The position numbers and the translations under genes are program-made. A stretch of 64,000 nt of DNA from Pacificispira sp002696645 (GTDB lineage: Bacteria > Pseudomonadota > Alphaproteobacteria > UBA8366 > Aestuariispiraceae). Below are positions 52,526-61,518 of the stretch, piece after piece. A model generated the notes under the pieces. It was not told the DNA's origin. It did no database searches and was given only the letters and a program-made list of their open reading frames with translations. Positions within the stretch are counted from its first letter, which is position 1; each line of letters starts with the position of its first letter. Location: assembly GCF_048892425.1 (NCBI RefSeq), contig NZ_JBLZHU010000004.1, forward strand, positions 338,188-402,187, written 5' to 3'.

Positions 52526-53935
52526 TCACTTCGTGCTGATATCGCGGGTGGCTTGTTTCAGAAACTCAACCAGATCCTGACGGTCCTGGGAATTCGTCAA
52601 TCGTTGTTCTGGCATTTTGGTGCCGGGGAACATCTGATTTGGGCCGATTTCAAACAAATGCGCAATCGTCTCTTCGTCCCAGACTACTGGGGTGTTCTTC
52701 AAGGCCTCCGAATAGGTGTATCCAGGCAATGTGCCCGCAGGTCGCCCGAATATTCCGGCAAGACTGGGCCCGGATCGATCCGGGCCGCCTGGTTTCAAAG
52801 CATGGCAGATCGCGCATTTTCGGAACTGATAACTGCCCCGCTCAACAGGATCGTCTGAGAAGGCCATTGAGCTTGGTACCCGCTCCACAGGCTGAAAGCG
52901 GGTTGACTGACCGATCACAGAGTCGCCGGTTACCGTCAGCCAGCCCCGCACCACGGAATCTATACCGCCCGCATAAATTCGGCTGCCATCGGGCGTGAAG
53001 GCCAGGGACCAAACCGCCCGATAATGCTCGACCTGCAGTGATATGCGGGGAACTTGCGATCCGATATTCCACAGATAGAGGCTGCCCCCCACCCCACCGG
53101 ACGCAATCATCTTTCCATCCAGGGAAATTGCCACGGCCAGAACGGCACCATCATGCTGATTGCCCAATTCCTGCTTCAAGGTACCAGACTCAACATCCCA
53201 AACGCGCACGGTCTGGTCCGATGACCCACTGACCAGAACCGTGCCATCCCCCGATAGGGCCAATCCATTGATAGGAAACCCGACTTTTGCAAAGCGATAG
53301 GATTCCGCACCCTCTGCCAGGGGCCAAACGCGGATATCACCGTCATAGCCAGCAGAAATCAGAGACTCTCCCTTGGGAGTAAAGACGACATCATTCACGC
53401 TGTTGGTATGGCCGGTGAAAATCCGCAGCAACTGCCCAGATGTCGCATCCCAGAGTCGAACAGTCCGATCCCAGGAAGCCGTGGCAACCTGGCGGCCATC
53501 CGGTGAAGCAGCGACCGCGACGACCTTTTTCTCATGCCCCTGTAAGATATGCAAAATAGTGCCGGTATCCCCATCCCAAATCCGGGCTGTTCCATCATCA
53601 CTGACACTGATCACGCGCGGCCGCGCCGCTCCCGGCAGAGGTGGCAAAAAGGTGACGGCATTCACCCCGGCCTCATGACCATAAAAGCGCGCCAGTTGTG
53701 AACGATCCGCAAGTGACCACAGGATGGCGATGTCATCAAAGCCAGCCGTCGCTGCATAGCGACCATCGGGGGAGATTTCCACATCCCGAACGGGGGCCCC
53801 ATGACCAACAAAATCAGCGCGGGCGGACACAGCCATCATCAAAAGTAAGGCGGTGGTAAGAAGTATGCCTCTTATTACCACCGCCCCATAAAACACCCAA
53901 TTCCATATCGAAATCGGTCCAAGCAATCTGGTCAT
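52526..53935 (-). CDS. WD40 beta-propeller fused to c-type cytochrome
   Basis: 469-residue exported protein. After an N-terminal signal or anchor helix (about 15-40) seven WD40-type blades can be counted: starts at FVGHGAP, FYGHEAG, LQGHEKK, FTGHTNS, FAKVGFP, GNQHDGA and VEHYRAV, each closing in a W-containing strand. The C-terminal ~100 residues are a class I cytochrome c with heme motif C374-A-I-C-H and probable axial Met441 in GTKMPE, preceded by the GPSLAGIFGR segment of mitochondrial-type cytochromes. It lies 18 bp after the formate dehydrogenase cytochrome b gene, as last gene of that operon, and may accept electrons from it in the periplasm (inference). Confidence 0.92.
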   Translation of the reverse strand: MTRLLGPISIWNWVFYGAVVIRGILLTTALLLMMAVSARADFVGHGAPVRDVEISPDGRYAATAGFDDIAILWSLADRSQLARFYGHEAGVNAVTFLPPLPGAARPRVISVSDDGTARIWDGDTGTILHILQGHEKKVVAVAASPDGRQVATASWDRTVRLWDATSGQLLRIFTGHTNSVNDVVFTPKGESLISAGYDGDIRVWPLAEGAESYRFAKVGFPINGLALSGDGTVLVSGSSDQTVRVWDVESGTLKQELGNQHDGAVLAVAISLDGKMIASGGVGGSLYLWNIGSQVPRISLQVEHYRAVWSLAFTPDGSRIYAGGIDSVVRGWLTVTGDSVIGQSTRFQPVERVPSSMAFSDDPVERGSYQFRKCAICHALKPGGPDRSGPSLAGIFGRPAGTLPGYTYSEALKNTPVVWDEETIAHLFEIGPNQMFPGTKMPEQRLTNSQDRQDLVEFLKQATRDISTK

Positions 53936-53953
53936 TCCTTCTCCGGCCAGGGA

Positions 53954-54991
53954 CTATTCCGCCGGTGCCGTGCGCCCGGAATGCTGCTCTTTTTCCTGAA
54001 CTTCATCGACCCACAGGCTGTGATGCTCCTTGGCCCAATTCAGATCGACCTGTCCTGATCCCATTGCGTCGAAGGCCCCTTCCATGCCCAATGACCCGAT
54101 ATAGATATGGGCCAGAATGATCGCGATCATGACCAGAGATACCGCTGCATGCCATAATTGGGCATATTGCTGTTCCTGCATCGGTGTCAGATCCGTTGGT
54201 AAGGCAAAGCCGATCTTGTTCAACAGCGCAAATGTATCGGCGAACATCGACGTCGTGAACGGATCCAGCAATGTCCAACCAGACAGGCTCAGCGATAATC
54301 CACCCAGGATCGTGACCCAGAATACGATCTTTTGGCCGGCATTGAATTTCTTCGCTGGCGGATGAACTCCTTTGGAGAACAGGCCGCCCGCCTGCAATAT
54401 CCATTTGATATCGTGTCTATTGGGGATGTTGTGCAGGACCCACATCAGGAAGATCATGACCAGCCCCGCCATGAAGGCAAAAGCGATCCAGTTATGAGCA
54501 AATTTCCCTGCTGCCGTGATGACTGAAAACGCCTCTTTTCCGATCACGGGCAACAGGAAATACTTGCCATAAAGAATGTTCAGCCCGGTCACAGCCAAAA
54601 TGACAAAGGATCCAGCCGTCAGCCAGTGCCCGATCCGCTCGATGAAGCTGAAACGCTCTATCGTGCGACCGGCCCAGCCATGTTCAATCTTAATCCGTCC
54701 ACGCAGCAAGAAAAAGAGCGCCAACAGGAAGACCATCCCCGCCATAATCCATATGCCATAAGTGGACAGGGGCCCATTATGAAGCGCGCGCCACGTGCTG
54801 CCTTCCGCCTGGATCAGGTTACCCGCCCCCTGCCGAATTGCACGCCACAGATCCGCATCACTGGCATTGCCCAGGGCTTGCCCAGGCACTTGACCGGATT
54901 GTTGAGCTGCGGCGACAACAGCCATCAACTGCGTCAGTAAAACAGCAGCCAGTGCTGCGCCAGCACGCAAAGGGTATGTTAGCCGTTTCAT
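53954..54991 (-). CDS. formate dehydrogenase gamma subunit (cytochrome b556)
   Basis: 345-residue membrane subunit. It has an N-terminal signal-like helix, a periplasmic stretch, then a cytochrome b561-type four-helix domain: RFSFIERIGHWLTAGSFVILAVTG and AHNWIAFAFMAGLVMIFLMW carry likely heme His ligands, with further His in WHAAVSLVMIAIILAHIYIG. It carries electrons from the periplasmic alpha-beta dimer to the quinone pool. It follows the small lipoprotein gene by 77 bp and precedes the WD40-cytochrome c gene. Confidence 0.93.
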   Translation of the reverse strand: MKRLTYPLRAGAALAAVLLTQLMAVVAAAQQSGQVPGQALGNASDADLWRAIRQGAGNLIQAEGSTWRALHNGPLSTYGIWIMAGMVFLLALFFLLRGRIKIEHGWAGRTIERFSFIERIGHWLTAGSFVILAVTGLNILYGKYFLLPVIGKEAFSVITAAGKFAHNWIAFAFMAGLVMIFLMWVLHNIPNRHDIKWILQAGGLFSKGVHPPAKKFNAGQKIVFWVTILGGLSLSLSGWTLLDPFTTSMFADTFALLNKIGFALPTDLTPMQEQQYAQLWHAAVSLVMIAIILAHIYIGSLGMEGAFDAMGSGQVDLNWAKEHHSLWVDEVQEKEQHSGRTAPAE

Positions 54992-55068
54992 CCCTAATCT
55001 CCTAAAGTTCCCGAAGACCCCTTTGTGTCAGCGCCGTGGACTATTCTCCCGCGCGACCGCCGGAACTC

Positions 55069-55296
55069 TTACGGAGTCTCTTGTATCGCTGCGCGACTGC
55101 GCAATTCATCCAATGTTTCCTGGCTCAACGGCGTATCTTTTTTGCCTTTGTATACGCCCGGATCAAAATCAATGATGCGATCTTGTTCCGACTCGCGACA
55201 GCCCGTCAGCCCGATCAGGATGGCCGCGCATGCAACCAGCATGACACGCCCCATTCGGGATTTGTGCGGGTGGCTTGTTGTTCTGTTCATCATCAT
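55069..55296 (-). CDS. small lipoprotein of the formate dehydrogenase operon
   Basis: About 75 residues with a lipoprotein signal: hydrophobic stretch MLVACAAILIGLTGC, with the acylated Cys in LTGC. The mature ~45 residues contain IIDFDPGVYKGKKD and LSQETLDELRSRA. Similar short lipoproteins with a D-x-G-V-Y-x-G motif occur beside FDH gamma genes of other alphaproteobacteria as far as I recall; function is unknown. It lies between a strong intercistronic hairpin and the gamma-subunit gene. The start is one of three consecutive ATGs. Confidence 0.75.
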   Translation of the reverse strand: MMMNRTTSHPHKSRMGRVMLVACAAILIGLTGCRESEQDRIIDFDPGVYKGKKDTPLSQETLDELRSRAAIQETP

Positions 55297-55391
55297 TAGC
55301 ACCGATCTTCCAAAGCAAGGGGCCATGCCCCTTTAGGGAAAAGGTCAAGTCCGGCGAAAAGATCGCCAGGTTTTGCGCCTGTACTGATCTG

Positions 55392-55441
55392 AAATCATCC
55401 CCTCCGCATGGACGGGCGGTCCATGCGGAGGGGGGTGATTT
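55392..55441 (-). promoter_or_regulatory. long intercistronic stem-loop after the FDH beta gene
   Basis: AAATCATCCCCTCCGCATGG(A) pairs with (T)CCATGCGGAGG...TGATTT around a 7-nt loop, a stem of about 21 bp whose arm abuts the fdhB stop. There is no long U-run on the minus strand, so it looks more like an mRNA-stabilising or partial-attenuation hairpin that would lower expression of the downstream lipoprotein, gamma and cytochrome genes. Confidence 0.7.
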
Positions 55442-56034
55442 TAGGTTCCCTTTTGGTCGTAGGCAGTACCCCAACCCCAGGCCCCGGAGCCGAAGCCACG
55501 GGACACGACACGCTCGCGATAGATATCGGAGACGGTATCACCATCCCCCGCGAGGAGCGCCTTGGTAGAGCACATTTCCGCACAGAGCGGCAATTTACCC
55601 TCTGCCAACCGGTTGCGCCCGTATTTCTGGAATTCGGCCGTGGAGTTGTTTTCCTCCGGTCCACCGGCACAGAAGGTACATTTGTCCATCTTGCCCCGGC
55701 TGCCAAAATTTCCAGCCTGCGGATATTGCGGTGCGCCGAATGGGCAGGCGTAGAAGCAATAGCCGCAACCGATGCACAGATCCTTGGAATGCAACACCAC
55801 ACCCTCATCGGTCTGGTAGAAGCAATCCACAGGACAGACCGCCATACAGGGTGCGTCCGAACAATGCATACAGGCAACGGAGATCGACCGTTCACCCGGC
55901 TTGCCGTCATTAATTGTGACGACACGCCGGCGGTTGATGCCCCATGGCACTTCATGTTCGTTCTTACACGCGGTGACACAGGCGTTGCATTCAATGCACC
56001 GTTCCGCATCACAGAGGAATTTCATTCTAGCCAT
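55441..56034 (-). CDS. formate dehydrogenase beta subunit (4Fe-4S ferredoxin-type)
   Basis: 197-residue iron-sulfur subunit with four cysteine clusters: C13-x2-C16-x2-C19-x3-C23, CMHCSDAPCMAVCP, CIGCGYCFYACP, and the CTFC ... CAEMC set. This is the arrangement of formate dehydrogenase/DmsB-type electron-transfer subunits with four [4Fe-4S]. It has no C-terminal membrane anchor. It follows the alpha subunit by 13 bp. Confidence 0.95.
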   Translation of the reverse strand: MARMKFLCDAERCIECNACVTACKNEHEVPWGINRRRVVTINDGKPGERSISVACMHCSDAPCMAVCPVDCFYQTDEGVVLHSKDLCIGCGYCFYACPFGAPQYPQAGNFGSRGKMDKCTFCAGGPEENNSTAEFQKYGRNRLAEGKLPLCAEMCSTKALLAGDGDTVSDIYRERVVSRGFGSGAWGWGTAYDQKGT

Positions 56035-56047
56035 TGTTCATCTCCTC

Positions 56048-58927
56048 TTATGCGCGTTCGACACGACACAGGGTGACTTTCGTCTCCTGCATCTGTGTCA
56101 CCGAGTCATAGCCATAGGTCTGGGCCGTGTTGGTCGATTCCCCAAGGATGTATGGATCAGCACCTTCTGGATACTTGCTGCGCTGATCCTCTCCCTGATA
56201 GACCCCACCGAAGTGGAACGGCATGAAGACAACACCAGCGCCAACGCGCTCCGTCACCATTGCCATCACTTTGACCTTGCCGCCTTCCGGACCATACACC
56301 CAGACCATGTCACCATCCGCGATGCCGCCATTATTGGCGTCCCGCGTATTGATTTCGATGAACATGTTCTGCTGCAGCTCCGCCAGCCAGGGGTTCGACC
56401 GGGTCTCGTCCCCGCCGCCCTCATATTCGACCAAACGGCCGGATGTGAGAATGGTTGGGAAATCCTTCGAGAAGTCGTTCTTCTGGATGGAGGCATAGAG
56501 TGTCGGCAGTCGATAAGACTTCCGATCCTCATAGGTCGGGTAATCCGCCACCAGGTCCCGCCGCGGCGTATACAGTGGTTCACGATGCGTTGGCACGGGA
56601 TCCGGGAAGTTCCAGACCACGCAGCGGGCTTTTGCATTCCCAAAGGGCGCACAGCCATGCTTGATCGCAACCCGCTGGATACCGCCCGACAGGTCGACTT
56701 TCCAGTTGGCCTTTGGACCGCCAACAGCATCAATGGCGGCCTTTTCATCGGCCGTCAAATCGCCATCCCAGCCCAGATCCATCAAACTTTGCATGGTGAA
56801 TTCCGGATAGCCGTCGGTGATTTCCGACCCGACCGAATAAGATCCTTCGGCCAGCAGGTTTTCACCATCCCGTTCAACCCCAAACCGCGCCCGGAAGGTC
56901 AATCCCCCTTCGGCCACTGGCTTGGAAGGATCATACAGGATTGGCGTCCCCGGATGGTTCATTTCCGGTGTGCCCCAGGACGGCCAGGGCAATCCATAAT
57001 AATCCCCGTCGCATGGGCCACCAACCGCCTGTAAGGTCGTACGGTCAAAGGTGTGCTGGTTTGCCATGTGCTTCTTCAGCCGCTCCGGTGATTGACCGGT
57101 ATAGCCGATTGTCCACATGCCCCTGTTGAATTCCCGCGTGACGTCTTCGACAAGCGGTTCTTCCCCCTCGACAGCGATATTCTTGAACATTTCATCCGCG
57201 AAACCGAGTTTCTTCGCGAATTTGTACATGATCGTGTGATCCGGCAGGGATTCAAACAGCGGTTCGACAATCTTGTCGCGCCATTGGATCGACCGGTTCG
57301 ACGCCGTAACAGAGCCATAGGTTTCAAACTGTGTCGCCGCAGGCAACAGGTAGACCCCATCCTTGCGATCATGCAGCACTGCGGAAACCGTCGGATAGGG
57401 ATCGACCACGACCAGAAGGTCCAGTTTCTCCATCGCCGTCTTCATTTCCGGCAACCGGGTTTGAGAGTTCGGTGCGTGACCCCAGAATACCATGGCCCGA
57501 AGATTGTTCGGCTGATCCATATTGTCCTTGTTTTCAAGAACGCCATCAATCCAGCGCGATACAGGAATCCCAGAAGATTCCATCAGGTCCTTGGAGGCAA
57601 ACCGCCCCAGCAGGTATTCGTAATCAACGCCCCAGACCCGGGACCAATGTTTCCAGGCACCCGCCGCCAGGCCATAATAACCAGGCAGAGTATGGCTGAG
57701 AACACCCAGATCGGTTGCGCCCTGAACGTTGTCGTGACCCCGGAAGATATTCGTTCCGCCGCCCGCTTTGCCCATATTCCCAAGCGCAAGCTGAAGAATA
57801 CAGTAGGCGCGGGTGTTGTTGTTCCCGTTGGTATGCTGGGTTCCCCCCATGCACCAAATCACCGTCCCTGGCCGGTTATTCGCCAGAGTCCGCGCGACCC
57901 GCGCAAGCTGGGACCCAGGAACACCGGTTACCCGTTCGGTTTCTTCCGGGGTCCAGGCGGCTACTTCCTTGCGGATCTGATCCATACCCCAGACGCGCTG
58001 GCGGATGAATTCAGTATCTTCCCATTTATTCTCGAAGATGTGCCACAGCAGTCCCCAAATCAGGCCGACATCCGTGCCCGGCCGGAACCGCACAAATTCA
58101 TCGGCATGAGCCGCCGTGCGGGTAAAGCGTGGATCACAGACGATCAGCGGCGCATTGTTCATCTCCTTCGCCTTCAACAGGTGAAGCAGAGAAACAGGAT
58201 GCGCTTCGGCCGGGTTGCCCCCGATCACGAAGATCGCACGGGAATTATGGATGTCATTATACGAATTGGTCATGGCGCCATAGCCCCATGTATTCGCGAC
58301 ACCCGCCACTGTGGTTGAGTGACAGATACGCGCCTGGTGATCCCCATTGTTGGAGCCCCAGAAAGCGTAGAACTTACGGAAGAGGTAAGCCTGCTCGTTG
58401 CTGTGTTTCGCAGAGCCCAGCCAATAAACCGAATCCGGCCCCGACGTTTCGCGGATTTCCAGCATTTTATCGCCGATTTCCTCGATCGCCTGATCCCAGG
58501 AAACCTTGGTCCATTTGCCGTCGACAAGCTTGGTTGGATATTTCAGGCGGCGTTCGCCATGGGCGTGTTCGCGAACCGAAGCCCCTTTCGCACAATGCGC
58601 ACCCAAATTAAACGGGCTGTCAAAGCCGGGTTCCTGCCCGATCCAAACGCCGTTATCCACTTCAGCCATCACGGTGCACCCAACAGAACAATGCGTACAG
58701 ACGGATTTCACCATCTTCACATTGCCGCTGGCCTCGCCAGTTGACGCCGCTTCCGCGCGTCGGGTCATCAGACCCGCAGGGGCTGCAGTTGCAACTGCAA
58801 TCCCCCCGGCTGTCAGGCCGGAACGCTTCAAGAAGGTACGACGATCAACAGCGTCACCGGATACGGTCCCGAAGGCCGCTGCCGAACGGGGGCCATTTGC
58901 AACCCCGTTGGTCTTTTTCCGGAGCAT
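56048..58927 (-). CDS. formate dehydrogenase alpha subunit, Cys-type molybdo/tungsto-enzyme
   Basis: 959-residue catalytic subunit of the DMSO-reductase superfamily. A TAT signal has the twin arginines R29-R30 (DRRTFLKRSG), so it is exported folded. The [4Fe-4S] ligands are C77, C80, C84 and C112; the metal ligand is C202 in QARICHSTTVAGV with the following active-site His, so cysteine replaces the selenocysteine of E. coli FdnG. The C-terminal molybdopterin dinucleotide-binding domain is intact. It oxidises formate to CO2 in the periplasm. The divergent tungstate transporter suggests that tungsten may be the metal. Confidence 0.96.
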   Translation of the reverse strand: MLRKKTNGVANGPRSAAAFGTVSGDAVDRRTFLKRSGLTAGGIAVATAAPAGLMTRRAEAASTGEASGNVKMVKSVCTHCSVGCTVMAEVDNGVWIGQEPGFDSPFNLGAHCAKGASVREHAHGERRLKYPTKLVDGKWTKVSWDQAIEEIGDKMLEIRETSGPDSVYWLGSAKHSNEQAYLFRKFYAFWGSNNGDHQARICHSTTVAGVANTWGYGAMTNSYNDIHNSRAIFVIGGNPAEAHPVSLLHLLKAKEMNNAPLIVCDPRFTRTAAHADEFVRFRPGTDVGLIWGLLWHIFENKWEDTEFIRQRVWGMDQIRKEVAAWTPEETERVTGVPGSQLARVARTLANNRPGTVIWCMGGTQHTNGNNNTRAYCILQLALGNMGKAGGGTNIFRGHDNVQGATDLGVLSHTLPGYYGLAAGAWKHWSRVWGVDYEYLLGRFASKDLMESSGIPVSRWIDGVLENKDNMDQPNNLRAMVFWGHAPNSQTRLPEMKTAMEKLDLLVVVDPYPTVSAVLHDRKDGVYLLPAATQFETYGSVTASNRSIQWRDKIVEPLFESLPDHTIMYKFAKKLGFADEMFKNIAVEGEEPLVEDVTREFNRGMWTIGYTGQSPERLKKHMANQHTFDRTTLQAVGGPCDGDYYGLPWPSWGTPEMNHPGTPILYDPSKPVAEGGLTFRARFGVERDGENLLAEGSYSVGSEITDGYPEFTMQSLMDLGWDGDLTADEKAAIDAVGGPKANWKVDLSGGIQRVAIKHGCAPFGNAKARCVVWNFPDPVPTHREPLYTPRRDLVADYPTYEDRKSYRLPTLYASIQKNDFSKDFPTILTSGRLVEYEGGGDETRSNPWLAELQQNMFIEINTRDANNGGIADGDMVWVYGPEGGKVKVMAMVTERVGAGVVFMPFHFGGVYQGEDQRSKYPEGADPYILGESTNTAQTYGYDSVTQMQETKVTLCRVERA

Positions 58928-59030
58928 GTCTCTCCCTTTCCTTATCCTGGGCCCAATCCGTCGCCTTACTCTTATAGTCAGGAACGTCGAACCCGCGCTT
59001 TCAGTGCATTCTCAACACCAACCCGATCGC

Positions 59031-59240
59031 TTAAAAGCGGGCGAGTTCGTAATAGGTCTTCACATGGGCCGTTTCACGATAATCGCCTGTGGTCGCCGCT
59101 GGTTCTTCTGCCTGCGCAGAGGAAACACCGACTGCCGCGACCATCGCACCGGCCCCAGCGGCAACGCCCTTGGTGGCGGCACCGAAGAACTGACGACGGC
59201 TGACAGCCGCATCCCGGTTCTGTTGCTCTTGGTCACTCAC
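59031..59240 (-). CDS. formate dehydrogenase region TAT-target small protein
   Basis: About 69 residues with a twin-arginine signal (AVSRRQFFGAATKGVAAGAG) and a short mature part (TTGDYRETAHVKTYYELARF). Such peptides are found next to FDH genes (the 'formate dehydrogenase region TAT target' family) and may be an extra exported subunit or assembly factor. The GTG at 59240 is preferred over one at 59249 because GGGAG lies 8 bp upstream of it. Confidence 0.88.
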   Translation of the reverse strand: MSDQEQQNRDAAVSRRQFFGAATKGVAAGAGAMVAAVGVSSAQAEEPAATTGDYRETAHVKTYYELARF

Positions 59241-59298
59241 TACACTCACTCCCTTATCTTAAGGGTTTCACAAACCCCTTTATGGCGTTTCAGGTTGG

Positions 59299-59931
59299 TC
59301 AGGCGCGGGCAATCATCCCGAACCCTTGTTCCTCAATCTCCATAAAGAGTTTCCCGACGCGTCCCACATGGCGGTAAACGTCGGCGGTTTTTGCCGATTC
59401 CAAATCAGCAAAAAACTTTCCCGCCCACGGTTTCAGATGGGCGGCAAAGAACTGATCCTGATCGTAAATATCGAATCCGCCCAGCGCGGTTCCTTCGATC
59501 AGGTGACTCATGATATCGCAGATCGCTGCGATATGATCTTCCGGCTCTTTCACATCGGCCGGGCGCTCAAAACCCAATCGCGCCATGTCACGGCGCAACT
59601 GAGCAAGCGGCTTTTCATTCAGGAAACCTGTCAGATAATAGGATGCAAATGGCAGCAATTCGCCCCGCCCCACCCCAATAAACAGGTTCTGATATTCTTC
59701 CGAGAACTGTTCCGCCTCAGACGCCAGAATGGCGTCATGCAATGCGGTCGCAGCGGCCCCCAAGGCGCTGTCGGACCCAACGAACGGGGCAATGCTGTGC
59801 CCTTCTGCGGTTGTCATGGGTTTCGCGAGCACACGCGTCAAAAAGGCATATAGCGACTGGCGCGCCAATTCCTCCGCAGACGCGACCTGATCCGGTGCGG
59901 GTGGATTATAAGTCTGTTGAGCGCCTGTCAT
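59299..59931 (-). CDS. TorD/DmsD-family molecular chaperone
   Basis: 210-residue all-helical redox-enzyme maturation protein. ARQSLYAFLTRVLAKPMT at the start, EYQNLFIGVGRGELLPFASYYLTG (the EYxxLFxGxxxx-P-x-SYY core) and DHIAAICDIMSHLI are family landmarks. It should bind the TAT signal or apoprotein of the FDH alpha subunit and hold it until the cofactor is in. GGAAAG lies 8 bp upstream of the ATG. Confidence 0.93.
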   Translation of the reverse strand: MTGAQQTYNPPAPDQVASAEELARQSLYAFLTRVLAKPMTTAEGHSIAPFVGSDSALGAAATALHDAILASEAEQFSEEYQNLFIGVGRGELLPFASYYLTGFLNEKPLAQLRRDMARLGFERPADVKEPEDHIAAICDIMSHLIEGTALGGFDIYDQDQFFAAHLKPWAGKFFADLESAKTADVYRHVGRVGKLFMEIEEQGFGMIARA

Positions 59932-59979
59932 ACGTCATTCTTTCCAAACCGAAGAGTGTTTAAAGAGGCTGTATCCATA

Positions 59980-60681
59980 TTAGCCGTGCCCCACTTTCTG
60001 TGGGGTCTCCTCTGCCATCTGCACCGCTTCATCCAGGGAGTCCTGATCGTTCGCGCTGTCTTCCTTCTGGATGGCTTCGCTGTCTTCCCCTTCACGTGCT
60101 GCATGATCATCTTCTGTCTCAGGATCTTGCGCTTCCTCATCCGACGCAATCTGATCCTGATCCATTCCATCCAAGTCTTCTTCGTCCAACGTATCTGGTA
60201 CGGGATCACGTTTGTAGCCGCGTCCGACCTGATAAGCGGTCTGCATATTGACAACCACTGTCCCGGCATCGGTAAAATCATCGCCATAATCGATTAGACC
60301 ATCCAGATTCGCCAGAACCGGATTGCTGCGCCATAGTTTCTGAAGCGCAAGGTTGCGCAATTGGGCTGGCACCGTGCTGGCCATAAAGGCCTTGAAATCA
60401 GATCCAGGCCCCAGACTGTCCAGCGACGGAAGACCAAGCTCATTTGCCTTTTCGACCAACTCCTCCTCACTTAACTCAGGCTCAAATTCGACCGGGGCCG
60501 CGTCCTGGACAACAGGTGCCAACTCCTGAATATCATCCTCTTCGCGTAACGCTGTGTCTTCCAGAAAATCCCCCTCCTCGGGATATGACGCAACAGCCGC
60601 CGCTGAGCCCCCAATGCCACGCTGTGGGCGGGCTTTGGCCTTCATGCGGGACCATCGGTTCAGGAAGCGGTCATTGGGCAC
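59980..60681 (-). CDS. DUF3306 domain-containing protein
   Basis: 233-residue acidic protein. The N-terminal NDRFLNRWSRMKAKA is the DUF3306 hallmark; a central acidic linker leads to LDSLGPGSDFKAFMASTVPAQLRNLALQKLWRSNPVLANLDGLIDYGDDFTDA, the conserved core (here split by no gap). The last ~60 residues are very rich in Asp/Glu/Gln. GTG at 60681 is chosen because AAAGGAG lies 10 bp upstream. Known only as a companion of DUF3305 and TorD in FDH operons; probably an assembly factor. Confidence 0.88.
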   Translation of the reverse strand: MPNDRFLNRWSRMKAKARPQRGIGGSAAAVASYPEEGDFLEDTALREEDDIQELAPVVQDAAPVEFEPELSEEELVEKANELGLPSLDSLGPGSDFKAFMASTVPAQLRNLALQKLWRSNPVLANLDGLIDYGDDFTDAGTVVVNMQTAYQVGRGYKRDPVPDTLDEEDLDGMDQDQIASDEEAQDPETEDDHAAREGEDSEAIQKEDSANDQDSLDEAVQMAEETPQKVGHG

Positions 60682-60721
60682 GGCGATTAATCTCCTTTCG
60701 AGCGGCCTTGTAATCTCAGCG

Positions 60722-61321
60722 TTAGTTCGGTTTCGCCTTGTCGTAAAATCGTTGTTCAATCGGATGCAGTTCTTTGCCAAAGCGGGCTTCTTCCATCACA
60801 TTCGATGTGCGTTTCCGCTTTTTGAACGGCGTATCGGTGTGGTGGCGATCAATGAATTCCTGGGTCCAGGCGATCAAACCATCGGGCATTGGCACGGCCT
60901 CGACCGTATCCTCCGCACTGTCGGTAAAATCTTGCGCGGCATAGGGGGATGCGGTGGCGGCAACGGCATAAATCTCAGGTCCATCGGGATCATCATCGAC
61001 ATCCGCATCCCGCAAAACGACGTAAATCGCCGGCGTTTCATTGGCCAGATTGACCAGATACGCCTCTGTCTCTTTGCGATGAAGGGTCAGGGGCAGCGTT
61101 GCGATATGGTATGTCTGAACCGACCCATCGTCGATCAACAGTTTCCATTCCGATAAGGGATGTGCGCCCGGCAAAACAGCGACGGGCTTCCAGACATGCG
61201 TAATCCACCGACTAACGGCAGGTCGCTTTTCCACGACAATGCCCATCGGCATTTCGATTTCCCGCGCGGCGAAGGAATCATCCGGCGAGTCGTAAAAACT
61301 GCTAGAAGGGGCCTCTGGCAT
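60722..61321 (-). CDS. DUF3305 domain-containing protein
   Basis: 199-residue protein. MPMGIVVEKRPAVSRWITHV followed by WKPVAVLPGA and a central beta-rich region (TLPLTLHRKETEAYLVNLAN) matches DUF3305. The C-terminus has IAWTQEFIDRHHTDTPFKKRKR. It is first in the FDH operon, 40 bp before the DUF3306 gene. Biochemical role unknown; its constant pairing with FDH genes implies maturation or regulation. An internal ATG at 61252 is a possible alternative start. Confidence 0.88.
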   Translation of the reverse strand: MPEAPSSSFYDSPDDSFAAREIEMPMGIVVEKRPAVSRWITHVWKPVAVLPGAHPLSEWKLLIDDGSVQTYHIATLPLTLHRKETEAYLVNLANETPAIYVVLRDADVDDDPDGPEIYAVAATASPYAAQDFTDSAEDTVEAVPMPDGLIAWTQEFIDRHHTDTPFKKRKRTSNVMEEARFGKELHPIEQRFYDKAKPN

Positions 61322-61442
61322 CCCGCTTGAAAGCCTTTCTTCCCTGAGCCCTCTTCTTTGTTAACGCCCTGATCTTTTTAAACGACCACAGCCGGAGGGT
61401 TTTATTGGTAAGACCATTCTTGCGCCCAAGCGTGAAAGATTC

Positions 61443-61491
61443 AATACTGTGAGTATTCTTGATATTACTGAATTATGTAAAAAAAACATAT
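61443..61491. promoter_or_regulatory. two palindromes between FDH operon and tup operon (operator candidates)
   Basis: The 197-bp divergent region holds a perfect AATACT-GTG-AGTATT dyad (61443-61457) and a second dyad TATGT-N7-ACATA (61474-61490) in an AT-rich stretch 29 bp before the tupB start. A metal- or formate-responsive regulator binding here could control both operons. Confidence 0.45.
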
Positions 61492-61518
61492 TAAGACATT
61501 AGAAAGCAGGATAGCAGG

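Noticed and set aside
57092..58318. 408-codon plus-strand open frame opposite the FDH alpha gene
   Set aside because: Antisense to an intact 959-residue gene with all motifs; no ribosome-binding site and no recognisable domain.
56048..58927. Selenocysteine (UGA) in formate dehydrogenase alpha
   Set aside because: The position is a normal cysteine codon (Cys202) and the frame has no in-frame TGA.
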